A DNA stretch of 64,000 nt. It comes from Rhizobium sp. CF080. Lineage in GTDB: Bacteria; Pseudomonadota; Alphaproteobacteria; Rhizobiales; Rhizobiaceae. The notes under the pieces are model-generated. The model had not been told where the DNA came from, made no database searches, and saw only the letters and a program-made list of their open reading frames with translations. A program made the translations under genes and the position numbers. Below are positions 28,654 to 36,954 of the stretch, in pieces (the first letter of the stretch is position 1; every line of letters starts with the position of its first letter). The DNA lies in assembly GCF_000282095.2 (NCBI RefSeq), contig NZ_AKKC02000004.1, positions 434,001-498,000 on the forward strand, given 5' to 3'.

Positions 28654-29847
28654 TTACGCCATGGATGTGCGGCTGCCGGCGGTCCGGGTGCCGAGGAAAA
28701 CCAGCGGCACCGCGATTGCATAGATGGCGACAACCGAGAGCCAGATGGCCCCTGGCCAGTCGTTCTGGACGACAAAGTAGAAGCTCGAGAACGCGAGCGG
28801 CGCGACGATGGAGGCCAGGCTCACAGCCGATGCCAGCACGCCCTGGAACTGGCCCTGGCGGGCTTCGTCAACCTGCCTTGTGGCAAGCGCCTGAAGCGCC
28901 GGCGTGCCGATGCTGCCGAGCGCGAAGACGGGCATGATGGCGAACACGATCCAGCCGTGGTTGGCAAAGGCCATCGCGACAAGGGCCGCACAGGCGCAGG
29001 CGATTCCGAGGAGAACGGCCCCGCGTTCGCCGAGCAGTTTGGTGGCCGGGCCGGGCAGGAGGGCCTGCACCAGCGTCTGGCAGATGCCGAACGCGCCGAG
29101 CGAAAGGCCGATCCAGAGGCCATTCCAGTGGAACGCGTCGAAGCCCCACAGCGCCCAGCAGATGCCATAGGCCTCTCCGGTGGCGCTCATCACGAAAAAC
29201 ACAACCGTGATCGGCAGAAGCCCCTTCATCGAGAAGATCCAGCGTAGCGGCCGAAGTGGGTTGAAGGCAGCCAGATCGACCTTCTGGCGGGCCGGTATGC
29301 GGGACTCCGGCAGGATGAACAAAGCCAGCAGGAGATTGCAGGCGTTCAGCACGGCGGCGGCAATGAAAGGGAGCCGCAGCCAGTAGTCGCCGAGCAGCCC
29401 ACCGAGAATTGGCCCGATGATGAAGCCGATGCCGAACACGGCGTTGAATAGGCCGAAGCGACGGGCCCGTTTGTCATCGGGCGAAATGTCGGTGATATAA
29501 GCGGTTGCCACGGAGACATTGGCGGCTGTCAGGCCGGCAATGGCACGGCCGAGCAGCAGCATCCAGAGCTGCGGCGCGAACGCCATGACGATGTAATTGA
29601 TCACCGCACCGCAGAGCGAAACAAGTAGCACGGGACGCCTGCCGAGATTGTCGCTCAAAGCCCCGAGCACCGGCGCGAAGATGAACTGCATGACCGCATA
29701 GAGCGCGGTCATTATCCCGATTGTCGGGGCGATATTCTGGGAATGCGTCACATCCTCAAGAAGTCGCGGGAGAACGGGGAAGATCAGGCCTATGCCTGCG
29801 GCGTCGAGGCCGATCGTGGCGAAGATAACGACAAGGGGTCTGTTCAT
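28654..29847 (-). CDS. MFS efflux transporter, TetA-like (TCR family)
   Basis: A 397-residue 12-helix major-facilitator antiporter. The motif A sequence GALSDNLGRRPVLL after helix 2 and the IGFIIGPILGGLLG motif C after helix 5 mark the 12-TM drug/proton antiporters, most like TetA. The start is ATG 29847. It is divergent from a TetR-family gene with palindromes between them, the classical arrangement for inducible efflux. Resistance to tetracycline itself cannot be concluded from sequence; another toxic compound is possible. Confidence 0.9.
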   Translation of the reverse strand: MNRPLVVIFATIGLDAAGIGLIFPVLPRLLEDVTHSQNIAPTIGIMTALYAVMQFIFAPVLGALSDNLGRRPVLLVSLCGAVINYIVMAFAPQLWMLLLGRAIAGLTAANVSVATAYITDISPDDKRARRFGLFNAVFGIGFIIGPILGGLLGDYWLRLPFIAAAVLNACNLLLALFILPESRIPARQKVDLAAFNPLRPLRWIFSMKGLLPITVVFFVMSATGEAYGICWALWGFDAFHWNGLWIGLSLGAFGICQTLVQALLPGPATKLLGERGAVLLGIACACAALVAMAFANHGWIVFAIMPVFALGSIGTPALQALATRQVDEARQGQFQGVLASAVSLASIVAPLAFSSFYFVVQNDWPGAIWLSVVAIYAIAVPLVFLGTRTAGSRTSMA

Positions 29848-29879
29848 GGCGGGGCTCGAACGACGGAAGCAATATTTCT

Positions 29880-29896
29880 ATATTGGATACCAATAT
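29880..29896. promoter_or_regulatory. Putative TetR operator 1
   Basis: ATATTGG (29880-29886) and CCAATAT (29890-29896) form a perfect 7-base palindrome with a 3-base centre, 33 bases before the MFS start codon. This is the expected form and place of a TetR-family operator. Confidence 0.55.
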
Positions 29897-29903
29897 GTAC
29901 TTG

Positions 29904-29913
29904 ATACATGTAT
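29904..29913. promoter_or_regulatory. Putative TetR operator 2
   Basis: ATACATGTAT is a perfect 10-base palindrome, about 20 bases centre-to-centre from the preceding site and directly followed by GCATGC. It may be a second operator or an AT-rich promoter element. Confidence 0.4.
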
Positions 29914-29985
29914 GCATGCCCCTTTGGAAGCTACATGTCAATGCCGGATGTGTACTGAGTATATGAAGCGTGCTACCGTCGCGGC

Positions 29986-30639
29986 ATGTCAGCGCCATCC
30001 CCCTCAGAGCTATCAGATCGCAGAACCCGTAAACGCCTCGCCACGCGACGGGCGATCTCCCTGGCCGCGGACCAGCTCTTCCGGGAGCGTGGCTTCGAGA
30101 ATGTGACGGTGGACGAGATTGCGGCGGCCGCCGATGTCGGGCGGATGACGGTGTTCAATCATTTCGCCCGCAAGGAGGACATGTTCTTCGATCGCGACGA
30201 GGAGGGGCGTGAAATCCTGCGCGACGCGTTGCGGCAACGCGATCCCGGCATCTCGCCGGTCGAGACGTTGCGCCTCCTCGCCCATCGGCTCGTTGCGGAG
30301 CAGGCACCTTTCCTGCAATTCTCCGCCGCCAGCCAGGGCTTCGTGCAGACGGTCGAAGGCAGCGAAACCCTCAAGGCGCGAGCGAGGGCAATCCGTGACG
30401 AACTGGCGCAAGTCGTGGCGGTGGCGATGGCCGAATGCGTCGGGCGGGAACCAGCGGATCCCGACGCCGATCTGGTGGCCGGCCTGCTTTTGGCGACGTG
30501 GACCGTCGCCTTTCTCCAGGCTCATGGGATCTTTCGGCAGAGACGGGATTCGGAGGAAGCGAAAGCCGTCTTTCTCGCTCTTGTCGACAAGGGAACCATC
30601 GGCCTGAAAGCTGCAATGGCTGGCACGCCTTACGCCTGA
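29986..30639 (+). CDS. TetR-family transcriptional regulator
   Basis: A 217-residue repressor. The N-terminal helix-turn-helix is clear (ISLAADQLFRERGFENVTVD, then EIAAAADVGRMTVFNHFARK), followed by a variable helical ligand domain. It lies divergent from the TetA-like efflux gene with two palindromes between them, so it most likely represses that gene and itself until the exported compound binds. Confidence 0.93.
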   Translation: MSAPSPSELSDRRTRKRLATRRAISLAADQLFRERGFENVTVDEIAAAADVGRMTVFNHFARKEDMFFDRDEEGREILRDALRQRDPGISPVETLRLLAHRLVAEQAPFLQFSAASQGFVQTVEGSETLKARARAIRDELAQVVAVAMAECVGREPADPDADLVAGLLLATWTVAFLQAHGIFRQRRDSEEAKAVFLALVDKGTIGLKAAMAGTPYA

Positions 30640-30667
30640 GCAGTCAATTCCGGCCCGATGATGTCGC

Positions 30668-30695
30668 CAAGCACGCCGGGTCGATGGCGTGCTTG
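30668..30695. terminator. Bidirectional hairpin between TetR and hexonate-locus genes
   Basis: CAAGCACGCC (30668-30677) pairs perfectly with GGCGTGCTTG (30686-30695) over an 8-base loop. It lies between two convergent stops (30639 and 30733), so it can end both transcripts. Confidence 0.6.
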
Positions 30696-30732
30696 CGATA
30701 ATTGCCTGGTTTCGACTGATCGGGCAGTCGGA

Positions 30733-31935
30733 TCAAAGGCTTTTTGCGTCGGAGACCCGGCGGATCACCGTGAATTTCTTGTCGAGATCCGGGTGCAGCT
30801 CCATTCCGAGGCCCGGGCCCGGCGGGACGGTGATCATGCCGTTCTTCACCTCCGGGAGTGCGGTGACGAGGTCGCGATACCAGGTACGGTAGAAGGCGCG
30901 CACGCTTTCCTGGATGAGCGCGTTCGGCGCGTTCAGCGAAAGATGCGTCGAGGCGCAGAGCAGGACCGGGCCGGTGCAGTCATGCGGGGCGATCGGCAGG
31001 TGCCAGGCTTCCGCCATCGAGGCGATCTTGCGCGCTTCGGAAATGCCGCCGCACCAGCCGATATCGAGCATGACGACACCGGCCGCGCCGGTTTCGAGCA
31101 GATCGCGGAAAGCCCAGCGGGAGCCGAGTGTCTCGGATGCGGAGATCGGAGCGGGGGAGACGTCGACGTAGCGTTTCAGGTCCGCCAGGCTGTCCATCTT
31201 GATCGGGTCTTCATGCCAGAACGTCTGGTAGGGCGTCAGCGCCTTGGCGATCTGCATGGCGGGCAGGAGCTGCCACATGGAGTGGAACTCGACCATGATA
31301 TCCATCTTGTCGCCGACGGCCTTGCGGATCTTCTCGAAAGGTTCAAGCGCAGACTTCAGATCCGGCAGCGAGATGTACTGGCCGCGGGTCTTTTCGGCCG
31401 CCGCATCGAAGGGCCAGATCTTCATGGCGGTGATGCCTTCTTCCAGCAGCGATTCCGCCAGCTCGTCTGCCCTGTAGAGGAAGCCGTTCAGGTCGTCGTA
31501 GCTCGTTCCGGCGCCAAGGCCGTAATTGCCGGTCTGCTGCCCGGTGTTGCGCTTGACATATTCCGTGCCGGCGCAGGTGTTGTAGGTGCGGATCTCGTTG
31601 CGGGTGAAGCCGCCGAGAAGCTGGGCGATCGGCAGGTTGGTCGCCTTGCCGAAAATATCCCAGAGCGCGATGTCGAAGGCCGAGTTGCCGCGCACTTCCG
31701 CGCCCGAGGAGCGGAAGCCGATATAACCGACGAGATCCTGCGCCAGAAGGTCGATCTGCAGCGGATTGCGGCCGATGACGCGCGGCGCAATGAATTCATG
31801 CACATGCGCCTCGACGGCCTGGACGCCGTAGAAGGTCTCACCAAGACCGGTGATCCCTTCGTCGGTATGGACCAGAACCCAGAGGAGGTTTTCGCGTTCG
31901 TCGATGCGGACTGTTTCGATGCCGGTGATCTTCAT
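30733..31935 (-). CDS. Mandelate racemase/muconate lactonizing enzyme family protein
   Basis: A 400-residue enolase-superfamily enzyme, last gene of the hexonate operon. ATG 31935 (MKITGIETVR) has GGAAAA before it; ATG 31947 lacks such a site. Metal ligands appear as Glu216 (MVEFHSMW, where aspartate is usual), Glu242 (HEDPI) and Glu268 (ASETLGSR), with Lys172 (MKIW) and His318 (APHDCTGP) as acid/base candidates. It probably dehydrates an aldonate related to D-gluconate or L-idonate, but the exact acid sugar cannot be told. Confidence 0.88.
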   Translation of the reverse strand: MKITGIETVRIDERENLLWVLVHTDEGITGLGETFYGVQAVEAHVHEFIAPRVIGRNPLQIDLLAQDLVGYIGFRSSGAEVRGNSAFDIALWDIFGKATNLPIAQLLGGFTRNEIRTYNTCAGTEYVKRNTGQQTGNYGLGAGTSYDDLNGFLYRADELAESLLEEGITAMKIWPFDAAAEKTRGQYISLPDLKSALEPFEKIRKAVGDKMDIMVEFHSMWQLLPAMQIAKALTPYQTFWHEDPIKMDSLADLKRYVDVSPAPISASETLGSRWAFRDLLETGAAGVVMLDIGWCGGISEARKIASMAEAWHLPIAPHDCTGPVLLCASTHLSLNAPNALIQESVRAFYRTWYRDLVTALPEVKNGMITVPPGPGLGMELHPDLDKKFTVIRRVSDAKSL

Positions 31936-31975
31936 GGCGTTTTCCATAAACGTGGAGATTGCTGGTGGGGCGGGA

Positions 31976-33007
31976 TTAGAAGACGAGGTGAACCTTCATC
32001 GACTTTGTGCGGTCGGTCGCGAGGTCGAAGGCTTCGACGGCGCGTTCCATGGGGATCTGTGCAGTCAGAAGCGGACGCACGTCGATGCGGCGCTCGGCGA
32101 TCAGCTTGGCCGCCCACTCGAACTCGGCATCGAAGCGGAACGTGCCGCGGAGCACGATTTCCTTGGTGACGATGGCGCTGATCGGCAGGCTGACTTCCTT
32201 GCCGAGGCCGACGGCGACGATCGTGCCGCGGGGACGCACGACGTTCAAAAGGCCGGCCATGACTGCGCCGTTGCCGGAGCACTCGAAGGCCGCGTGGAAC
32301 GTGCCCTTGCCTTCCGCGTAAGGAGCCAGTGCATCCGGCTGCTCGGCGGTGTTGAGTACCGTGTCGGCGCCGACTGCCCTGGCGATCTCAAGCGCCGAGT
32401 TGGAAATGTCCGTCGCGACGATCTCGGTCGCGCCGGCGAAACGGGCGGCGAGGATGGTCAGGCAGCCGATCGTGCCGGTGCCGGTGACGAGCACGCGCTT
32501 GCCGACCAGCGAGCCGGCCTGCATGATCGCGTGAAGGCAGACGGCGAGCGGCTCGCAGCAGGCGGCTTCCTCGAAGGGTGTGTCGGCCGCGACCGGCACT
32601 GCCTGCTCGGCCTCGACGACGATCTCTTCGCGGAACAGGCCCTGGACATGCGGAAAGCGCATCGCCGAGCCGTTGAAGCGCATGTCCATGGCATGCTGGC
32701 GCTGGCCTTCGCGCATAAATTCGCAATTGCCGCCGGGCCGGCTCGGATTGATGGCCACGCGCTGGCCGACGGCGAGGTTCGTGACGCCTTCTCCGATCGC
32801 GGCGATCTCGCCGGATGCCTCGTGGCCGAGGATCATCGGCTCGCGGACGCGCACGGTGCCGAAACCGGCATGGTGGTAATAATGGAGGTCCGAGCCGCAG
32901 ATGCCGCCGGCCCTCAGGCGGATACGCACTTCGCCCGGTCCAGGCTCGCCGACGCTGCGTTCCTCGATCCTCAGATCATGTTCCTTGTGAATGACGACGG
33001 CTTTCAT
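31976..33007 (-). CDS. idnD: L-idonate 5-dehydrogenase-like zinc alcohol dehydrogenase
   Basis: A 343-residue medium-chain dehydrogenase, the length of E. coli IdnD. ATG 33007 has AAGGA 6 bases upstream; two codons further up is another ATG. Catalytic zinc ligands are Cys37 (GICGSDLHYY), His62 and Glu63 (GHEASGE). The NAD(P) fold has TGTGTIG. The structural-zinc loop keeps only one cysteine (PGGNCEFMREGQ). It should oxidise L-idonate to 5-keto-D-gluconate in the cytoplasm, which the SDR enzyme next door reduces to gluconate. Assignment rests on length, the RFNGSAMRFPHVQG-type segment and context. Confidence 0.85.
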   Translation of the reverse strand: MKAVVIHKEHDLRIEERSVGEPGPGEVRIRLRAGGICGSDLHYYHHAGFGTVRVREPMILGHEASGEIAAIGEGVTNLAVGQRVAINPSRPGGNCEFMREGQRQHAMDMRFNGSAMRFPHVQGLFREEIVVEAEQAVPVAADTPFEEAACCEPLAVCLHAIMQAGSLVGKRVLVTGTGTIGCLTILAARFAGATEIVATDISNSALEIARAVGADTVLNTAEQPDALAPYAEGKGTFHAAFECSGNGAVMAGLLNVVRPRGTIVAVGLGKEVSLPISAIVTKEIVLRGTFRFDAEFEWAAKLIAERRIDVRPLLTAQIPMERAVEAFDLATDRTKSMKVHLVF

Positions 33008-33062
33008 GGGCATTCCTTGAGATTTCACGATTGCGGCCAGTGGGTGACCGGAGTTGGGGCGG

Positions 33063-33848
33063 TCAGAGCTGGGCGAGCCAGCCGCCGTCCACATAAAGCG
33101 TCTGGCCGTTGATATAGTCGGAGGCGGCACTCGACAGGAAGATCGCCGCGCCGACGAGCTCTTCCGGCTTGCCCCAGCGGCCGCTCGGATTGGAAGCGCG
33201 CACCCAGGCGTCGAATTCCTTGTTGTCGATCAGCGCCTGGTTCATGTCGGTCAGGATATAACCGGGGCCGATCGCGTTCGACTGGATGTTATGCGGCGCC
33301 CATTCGACCGCCATGGTGCGGGTGATCGCGGTGATCGCGCCCTTGGAGGCGGTGTAGGGCGCCACGGTGGCGCGGCCTGCGGCGCTGGTCAGCGAGGCGA
33401 TATTGACGATCTTGCCGCCGCGGCCGCGGGCGATCATGCGCTTTGCGGCCTCGCGAGCGATGACGAAAGAGCCGGTGAGGTTGACGTCGAGCACCCGCTG
33501 CCAGTCCTCGACGCCGAGATCGACCATCGGCTTGCGAAACTGGATGCCGGCATTGTTGATGAGGATGTCGATCTCGGTGCCGTCGCGGTCGAAGGTTTCG
33601 AAGGCCTCGACGATCGAGGCCTCGTTGCCCACGTCGAAATGCTTGCCCGAGACCTTGTAACCCCTGGCCGTGAGCTTCGACACGGCCTCCGCCACGCCCT
33701 CGGCGCGGGTGCCGTTGACGATCACATGGGCGCCGGCCTCCGCCAGGCCTTCCGCATAGGAAAAGCCGAGGCCGCGAGTGGAGCCGGTGATGAGCGCGGT
33801 GCGCCCGGTAAGATCGAAAAGCTGCTTGAAGGACATCGGGTTCGCCAT
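33063..33848 (-). CDS. idnO: Gluconate 5-dehydrogenase-like SDR oxidoreductase
   Basis: A 261-residue classical short-chain dehydrogenase: cofactor motif TGSTRGLGF, NNAG, catalytic serine in NIASLTSA, and YTASK. The first residues FDLTGRTALITGS match 5-keto-D-gluconate 5-reductases. With IdnD it would interconvert L-idonate, 5-ketogluconate and D-gluconate. ATG 33848 lacks a strong ribosome-binding site; ATG 33836 is an alternative. It is 55 bases from idnD and follows the TRAP large permease after a hairpin. Confidence 0.85.
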   Translation of the reverse strand: MANPMSFKQLFDLTGRTALITGSTRGLGFSYAEGLAEAGAHVIVNGTRAEGVAEAVSKLTARGYKVSGKHFDVGNEASIVEAFETFDRDGTEIDILINNAGIQFRKPMVDLGVEDWQRVLDVNLTGSFVIAREAAKRMIARGRGGKIVNIASLTSAAGRATVAPYTASKGAITAITRTMAVEWAPHNIQSNAIGPGYILTDMNQALIDNKEFDAWVRASNPSGRWGKPEELVGAAIFLSSAASDYINGQTLYVDGGWLAQL

Positions 33849-33868
33849 CGAAACGAGAGGAAAGGGGT

Positions 33869-33898
33869 AGGGCGGCCAAGGGCGACCAGGGCCGCCCT
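33869..33898 (-). other. Intercistronic hairpin between TRAP permease and idnO
   Basis: AGGGCGGCC (33869-33877) pairs perfectly with GGCCGCCCT (33890-33898) over a 12-base loop. It lies just downstream of the TRAP large-subunit stop (33906) and before idnO. With no T-run, it is probably an mRNA processing or stabilising element. Confidence 0.5.
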
Positions 33899-33905
33899 CC
33901 GGCGG

Positions 33906-35186
33906 TTAGCGAAGCCAGCTTGCCGGCACGGTGATCAGCTCCGGGAAGATCACGAAGGTAAAGAGCAGCACGGTATAGGCCAGCAGGAAGGGTAACATGC
34001 CCTTGATGACCTGGTCGAGTTCGACGCGCGCCACGCCCGACACGACGTTCAGAACCGTGCCGACCGGCGGCGTGATGAGGCCGATCGCGTTGTTCATCAT
34101 GAACATCACCCCGAAGTAATAGGGATCGATTCCGGCCTGCTTGACGAGCGGCATCATCACCGGGGTGAGGATCAGGATCGTCGGGGTGAGGTCGAGCGCG
34201 GTGCCCACCAGGAAGACGATGATCATCAGCATGAACATGAAGAGCTTCTTGTTCTCCATGTAAGGCGCAAGCGATTCACCGATTTCCTGCGGGATGTTGG
34301 CGACCGTGATCAGCCAGGCCGAAACGTAAGCCGCTGCGACCAGGAACATGATCGTGCTGGCCGTCTTCGCTGCCTGAAGCAGCAGCGACGGCATGATGGA
34401 GATCTTCAGTTCCCCATAGACGAACATGCCGATGACGAAGGCATAAACGACGGCGACGACGCCCGCTTCGGTCGGCGTGAAGATGCCGGTCTTCATACCG
34501 CCGATGATGATCGCCGGCAGGACGAGCGCCCAGATGCCTTCCCTCAGAGCCTTCAGCAGTCGCGGAAGTTCGAACTTCTGCTCGGAGGCCATGGACGGCG
34601 TCTTGCGGGCATAAAAATACCAGGTCACCATCAGCGTCACGGCCATCATCAGGCCCGGCGCGATGCCGGTCATGAACAGGCGCGTGACCGAGAGTTCCGC
34701 TGCGACGCCGAAGACCACGAAGGGGATCGACGGCGGCAAGAGCGGCGCAACGATGCCGGCGGACGAAATCAGACCCGCCGAGAGCGGAACCGGGTAACCC
34801 GCACGGCGCATCAGCGGAATGACGACGGCGGCAAGGGCCGCGCAGTCGGCGATCGCCGAACCGGAGATCGCGGCAAGGACCAGTGCCGCGATAACCGCGA
34901 CATAACCGAGACCGCCACGGAAATGGCCGACCGCGGCGATCGCCACGCCGACGATGCGTTTGGAAACGCCGCCCGCGTTCATGATTTCGCCTGCCAGCAC
35001 GAAGAAGGGCAGGGCCATCAGCGGATAGTTGTTGGCGCCGTCGAGAACGTTCTCGGCCAGGATCTGGACGTCGAAAATATCCAGGTGCATCATCAGGACG
35101 ACGCCGCAGATCAGCAGCGAGAAGGCAACCGGGATGCCGAGCAGCATCGCTCCGCAGAGTGAGCCGACAAAAACAAAAATAGTCAT
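33906..35186 (-). CDS. TRAP transporter large permease subunit (DctM family)
   Basis: A 426-residue polytopic membrane protein with about 12 hydrophobic segments, ending in the family-typical PPVGTVLNVVSGVARV region and containing MNAGGVSKRIVGVA near residue 70. It is the channel of a tripartite ATP-independent transporter driven by a sodium or proton gradient. Its receptor and small subunit are encoded upstream, and the gene begins 21 bases after the small subunit. Such systems often carry aldonates or uronates. Confidence 0.94.
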   Translation of the reverse strand: MTIFVFVGSLCGAMLLGIPVAFSLLICGVVLMMHLDIFDVQILAENVLDGANNYPLMALPFFVLAGEIMNAGGVSKRIVGVAIAAVGHFRGGLGYVAVIAALVLAAISGSAIADCAALAAVVIPLMRRAGYPVPLSAGLISSAGIVAPLLPPSIPFVVFGVAAELSVTRLFMTGIAPGLMMAVTLMVTWYFYARKTPSMASEQKFELPRLLKALREGIWALVLPAIIIGGMKTGIFTPTEAGVVAVVYAFVIGMFVYGELKISIMPSLLLQAAKTASTIMFLVAAAYVSAWLITVANIPQEIGESLAPYMENKKLFMFMLMIIVFLVGTALDLTPTILILTPVMMPLVKQAGIDPYYFGVMFMMNNAIGLITPPVGTVLNVVSGVARVELDQVIKGMLPFLLAYTVLLFTFVIFPELITVPASWLR

Positions 35187-35207
35187 GCGCGTTGTCCCCT
35201 TCGCCGC

Positions 35208-35714
35208 TTATTCGACCAGACCGTCGGCATTGCTGGCAAAGATTTCCTCATCGGGAATCCGGCCGGTCGCGACGTCGAAGATCGAACGAAGTTGGAGGAC
35301 GGCCATGCCGATGCAGCAGAGCACGCAGGAGAAATAGACCCAGCCGAGAGGAATGCCGGCGACCGGCGAGTAGTTCTCCAGGTTGTCCAGAACCTGACGC
35401 CAGGCGCCGAGGCCGAGCAGGTAGCAGCAGATCAGCGTGGCGATGTCGCCGCCGATGCGCACCGCGCGTTGAGCCTTGAACGGCATGGCACGCACCAGGC
35501 TGTTGACGCCCAGATGGGCGCGGTCGCGCAGCGTCAGGAAGGCGCCGATGAAGATCAGCCAGACGAAGATGAAGCGCGACAGCTCTTCCGACAGCGTGAT
35601 GCCGGAATTGAAGCCGTAACGCAGGACGACGTTGCCGAAAATCAGAATGACCATCAGCGCAAGCGCCGCTATCAGCAGTTTTTCGAGCGTGCCGAACAGG
35701 ATGCGGGAAATCAT
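35208..35714 (-). CDS. TRAP transporter small permease subunit (DctQ family)
   Basis: A 168-residue four-helix membrane protein starting at ATG 35714 (MISRILFGTLEKLL); the longer open frame upstream overlaps a hairpin region and is not coding. The motif LSEELSRFIFVWLIFIGAFL is the hallmark of DctQ. It partners with the large subunit and the periplasmic receptor. Confidence 0.93.
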   Translation of the reverse strand: MISRILFGTLEKLLIAALALMVILIFGNVVLRYGFNSGITLSEELSRFIFVWLIFIGAFLTLRDRAHLGVNSLVRAMPFKAQRAVRIGGDIATLICCYLLGLGAWRQVLDNLENYSPVAGIPLGWVYFSCVLCCIGMAVLQLRSIFDVATGRIPDEEIFASNADGLVE

Positions 35715-35742
35715 GGGCGTCCCCCAATAAGAAGAGATCGGT

Positions 35743-35775
35743 GGTCCGGCCCCCCGCAAGGAAGAGGGCCGGACC
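35743..35775 (-). other. Perfect hairpin after the TRAP receptor gene
   Basis: GGTCCGGCCC (35743-35752) pairs perfectly with GGGCCGGACC (35766-35775), a 10-base stem with a 13-base loop, 15 bases past the receptor stop. It lies before the membrane subunits, where such stems commonly protect the receptor mRNA and lower downstream expression. Confidence 0.6.
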
Positions 35776-35790
35776 GATGCCGGGCAGCGA

Positions 35791-36810
35791 TTATTTCTCT
35801 GCGCGAACCTTGGCGATGGTGGCCTGGATCTCGTCGACGAGTTCGGCGCCGACGACCGGCTTGTACTTCTCGATGATCGGCTGGGTGGCGGCACGCAGCT
35901 TGGCGAGCTCGGCTTCCGGCAGGGCTTCGACCTTCATGCCGTGGGATTCGAGTTCGGCGACAACCTTGGCATTGCCGTCATCCATCAGCTTACGCAGGTA
36001 GACCATGGCTTCCTTGCCGGCCTTGACGATCGCTTCCTGATCGGCAGGCGTCAGCTGTTCCCAGAACTTCTTCGACGTGACGAGAATGCAGGGCGTGTAG
36101 ACATGGTTGGTCGTCGTGCCGAACTTCTGAACTTCGTAGATCTTGTTGGCGTACATGTGGATGTACGGATTTTCCTGGCCGTCGAGCGCGCCAGTTTCGA
36201 GCGCGGTGAACACTTCCGCGTAGGACATCGGCAGGGCGTTGGCGCCGATCGCCTTCCAGCTGTCGAGGGCGACCTGGTTCTGCATGACGCGAACCTTCAG
36301 GCCCTTGATGTCGTCGGCGGTCTTGACCTGGTGCTTGTTGTTGGAGAGCTGGCGGAAGCCGGTCTCGCCCCAGGCGACGCCATGCAGGTTGTGCGGCTCG
36401 ATGAGGGTCATCAGCTTGTTGCCGATCGGGCCGAGGAAGACGGCGTCGACTTCCTTCATGTTGCCGAACAGGAAGGGAAAGTCGAAGACCTGGACTTCCT
36501 TGATCTTGCCGGCGATCGGCGCAAGCGAGCCGTAGAACATTTCCTGCGTGCCGCTCTGGGTCGACTGCAGCATCTTGTCGTCGCCGCCGAGCATGCCGCC
36601 GTGGTAGACGTTGATCTTCACGCGGCCGTTCGTGTACTGGCCGGCCAGTTCCGCGAACTTGTTGAGCGCGACGGCCTGCGGATGCTCCTGCGGCATGGCG
36701 TGACCGAGCTTTGCCTTGAATTCCTGCGCGGTGGCGATCGTGCCGGCTGCGACGGTAGCGAACATCGCGAGTGCAAAGGCACCTGCCAGTTTCATCATTC
36801 TGCTTTTCAT
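35791..36810 (-). CDS. TRAP transporter substrate-binding protein (DctP family)
   Basis: A 339-residue periplasmic receptor. ATG 36810 follows GAGAGG; residues 1-26 are a signal peptide (MKLAGAFALAMFATVAAGTI). Family marks include YHGGMLGGDDKMLQS, and the NQVALDSWKAIGANALPMSY region carrying the carboxylate-binding arginine just before it (KVRVMQN). It binds an acid sugar and hands it to the DctQM pair. The ligand is probably an aldonate judged by dgoD and idnD/idnO. Confidence 0.94.
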   Translation of the reverse strand: MKSRMMKLAGAFALAMFATVAAGTIATAQEFKAKLGHAMPQEHPQAVALNKFAELAGQYTNGRVKINVYHGGMLGGDDKMLQSTQSGTQEMFYGSLAPIAGKIKEVQVFDFPFLFGNMKEVDAVFLGPIGNKLMTLIEPHNLHGVAWGETGFRQLSNNKHQVKTADDIKGLKVRVMQNQVALDSWKAIGANALPMSYAEVFTALETGALDGQENPYIHMYANKIYEVQKFGTTTNHVYTPCILVTSKKFWEQLTPADQEAIVKAGKEAMVYLRKLMDDGNAKVVAELESHGMKVEALPEAELAKLRAATQPIIEKYKPVVGAELVDEIQATIAKVRAEK

Positions 36811-36895
36811 TGGACCTCTCCCTTCGGTTCCAGTCAAAACGGTGGTCTCCCCACCCCCTTCCGGACCATCACCACGTGATCTGTCCGGCATCGAA

Positions 36896-36914
36896 GGCGT
36901 CGCCTTGCGACGCC
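36896..36914 (-). other. Hairpin downstream of dgoD
   Basis: GGCGTCGC (36896-36903) pairs perfectly with GCGACGCC (36907-36914) over a 3-base loop, 40 bases after the dgoD stop. It has no T-run; it may weaken read-through into the TRAP genes. Confidence 0.45.
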
Positions 36915-36954
36915 GCCTCAATCTCCTCGGGCCAGAGATCCGGCCCACGTAATC

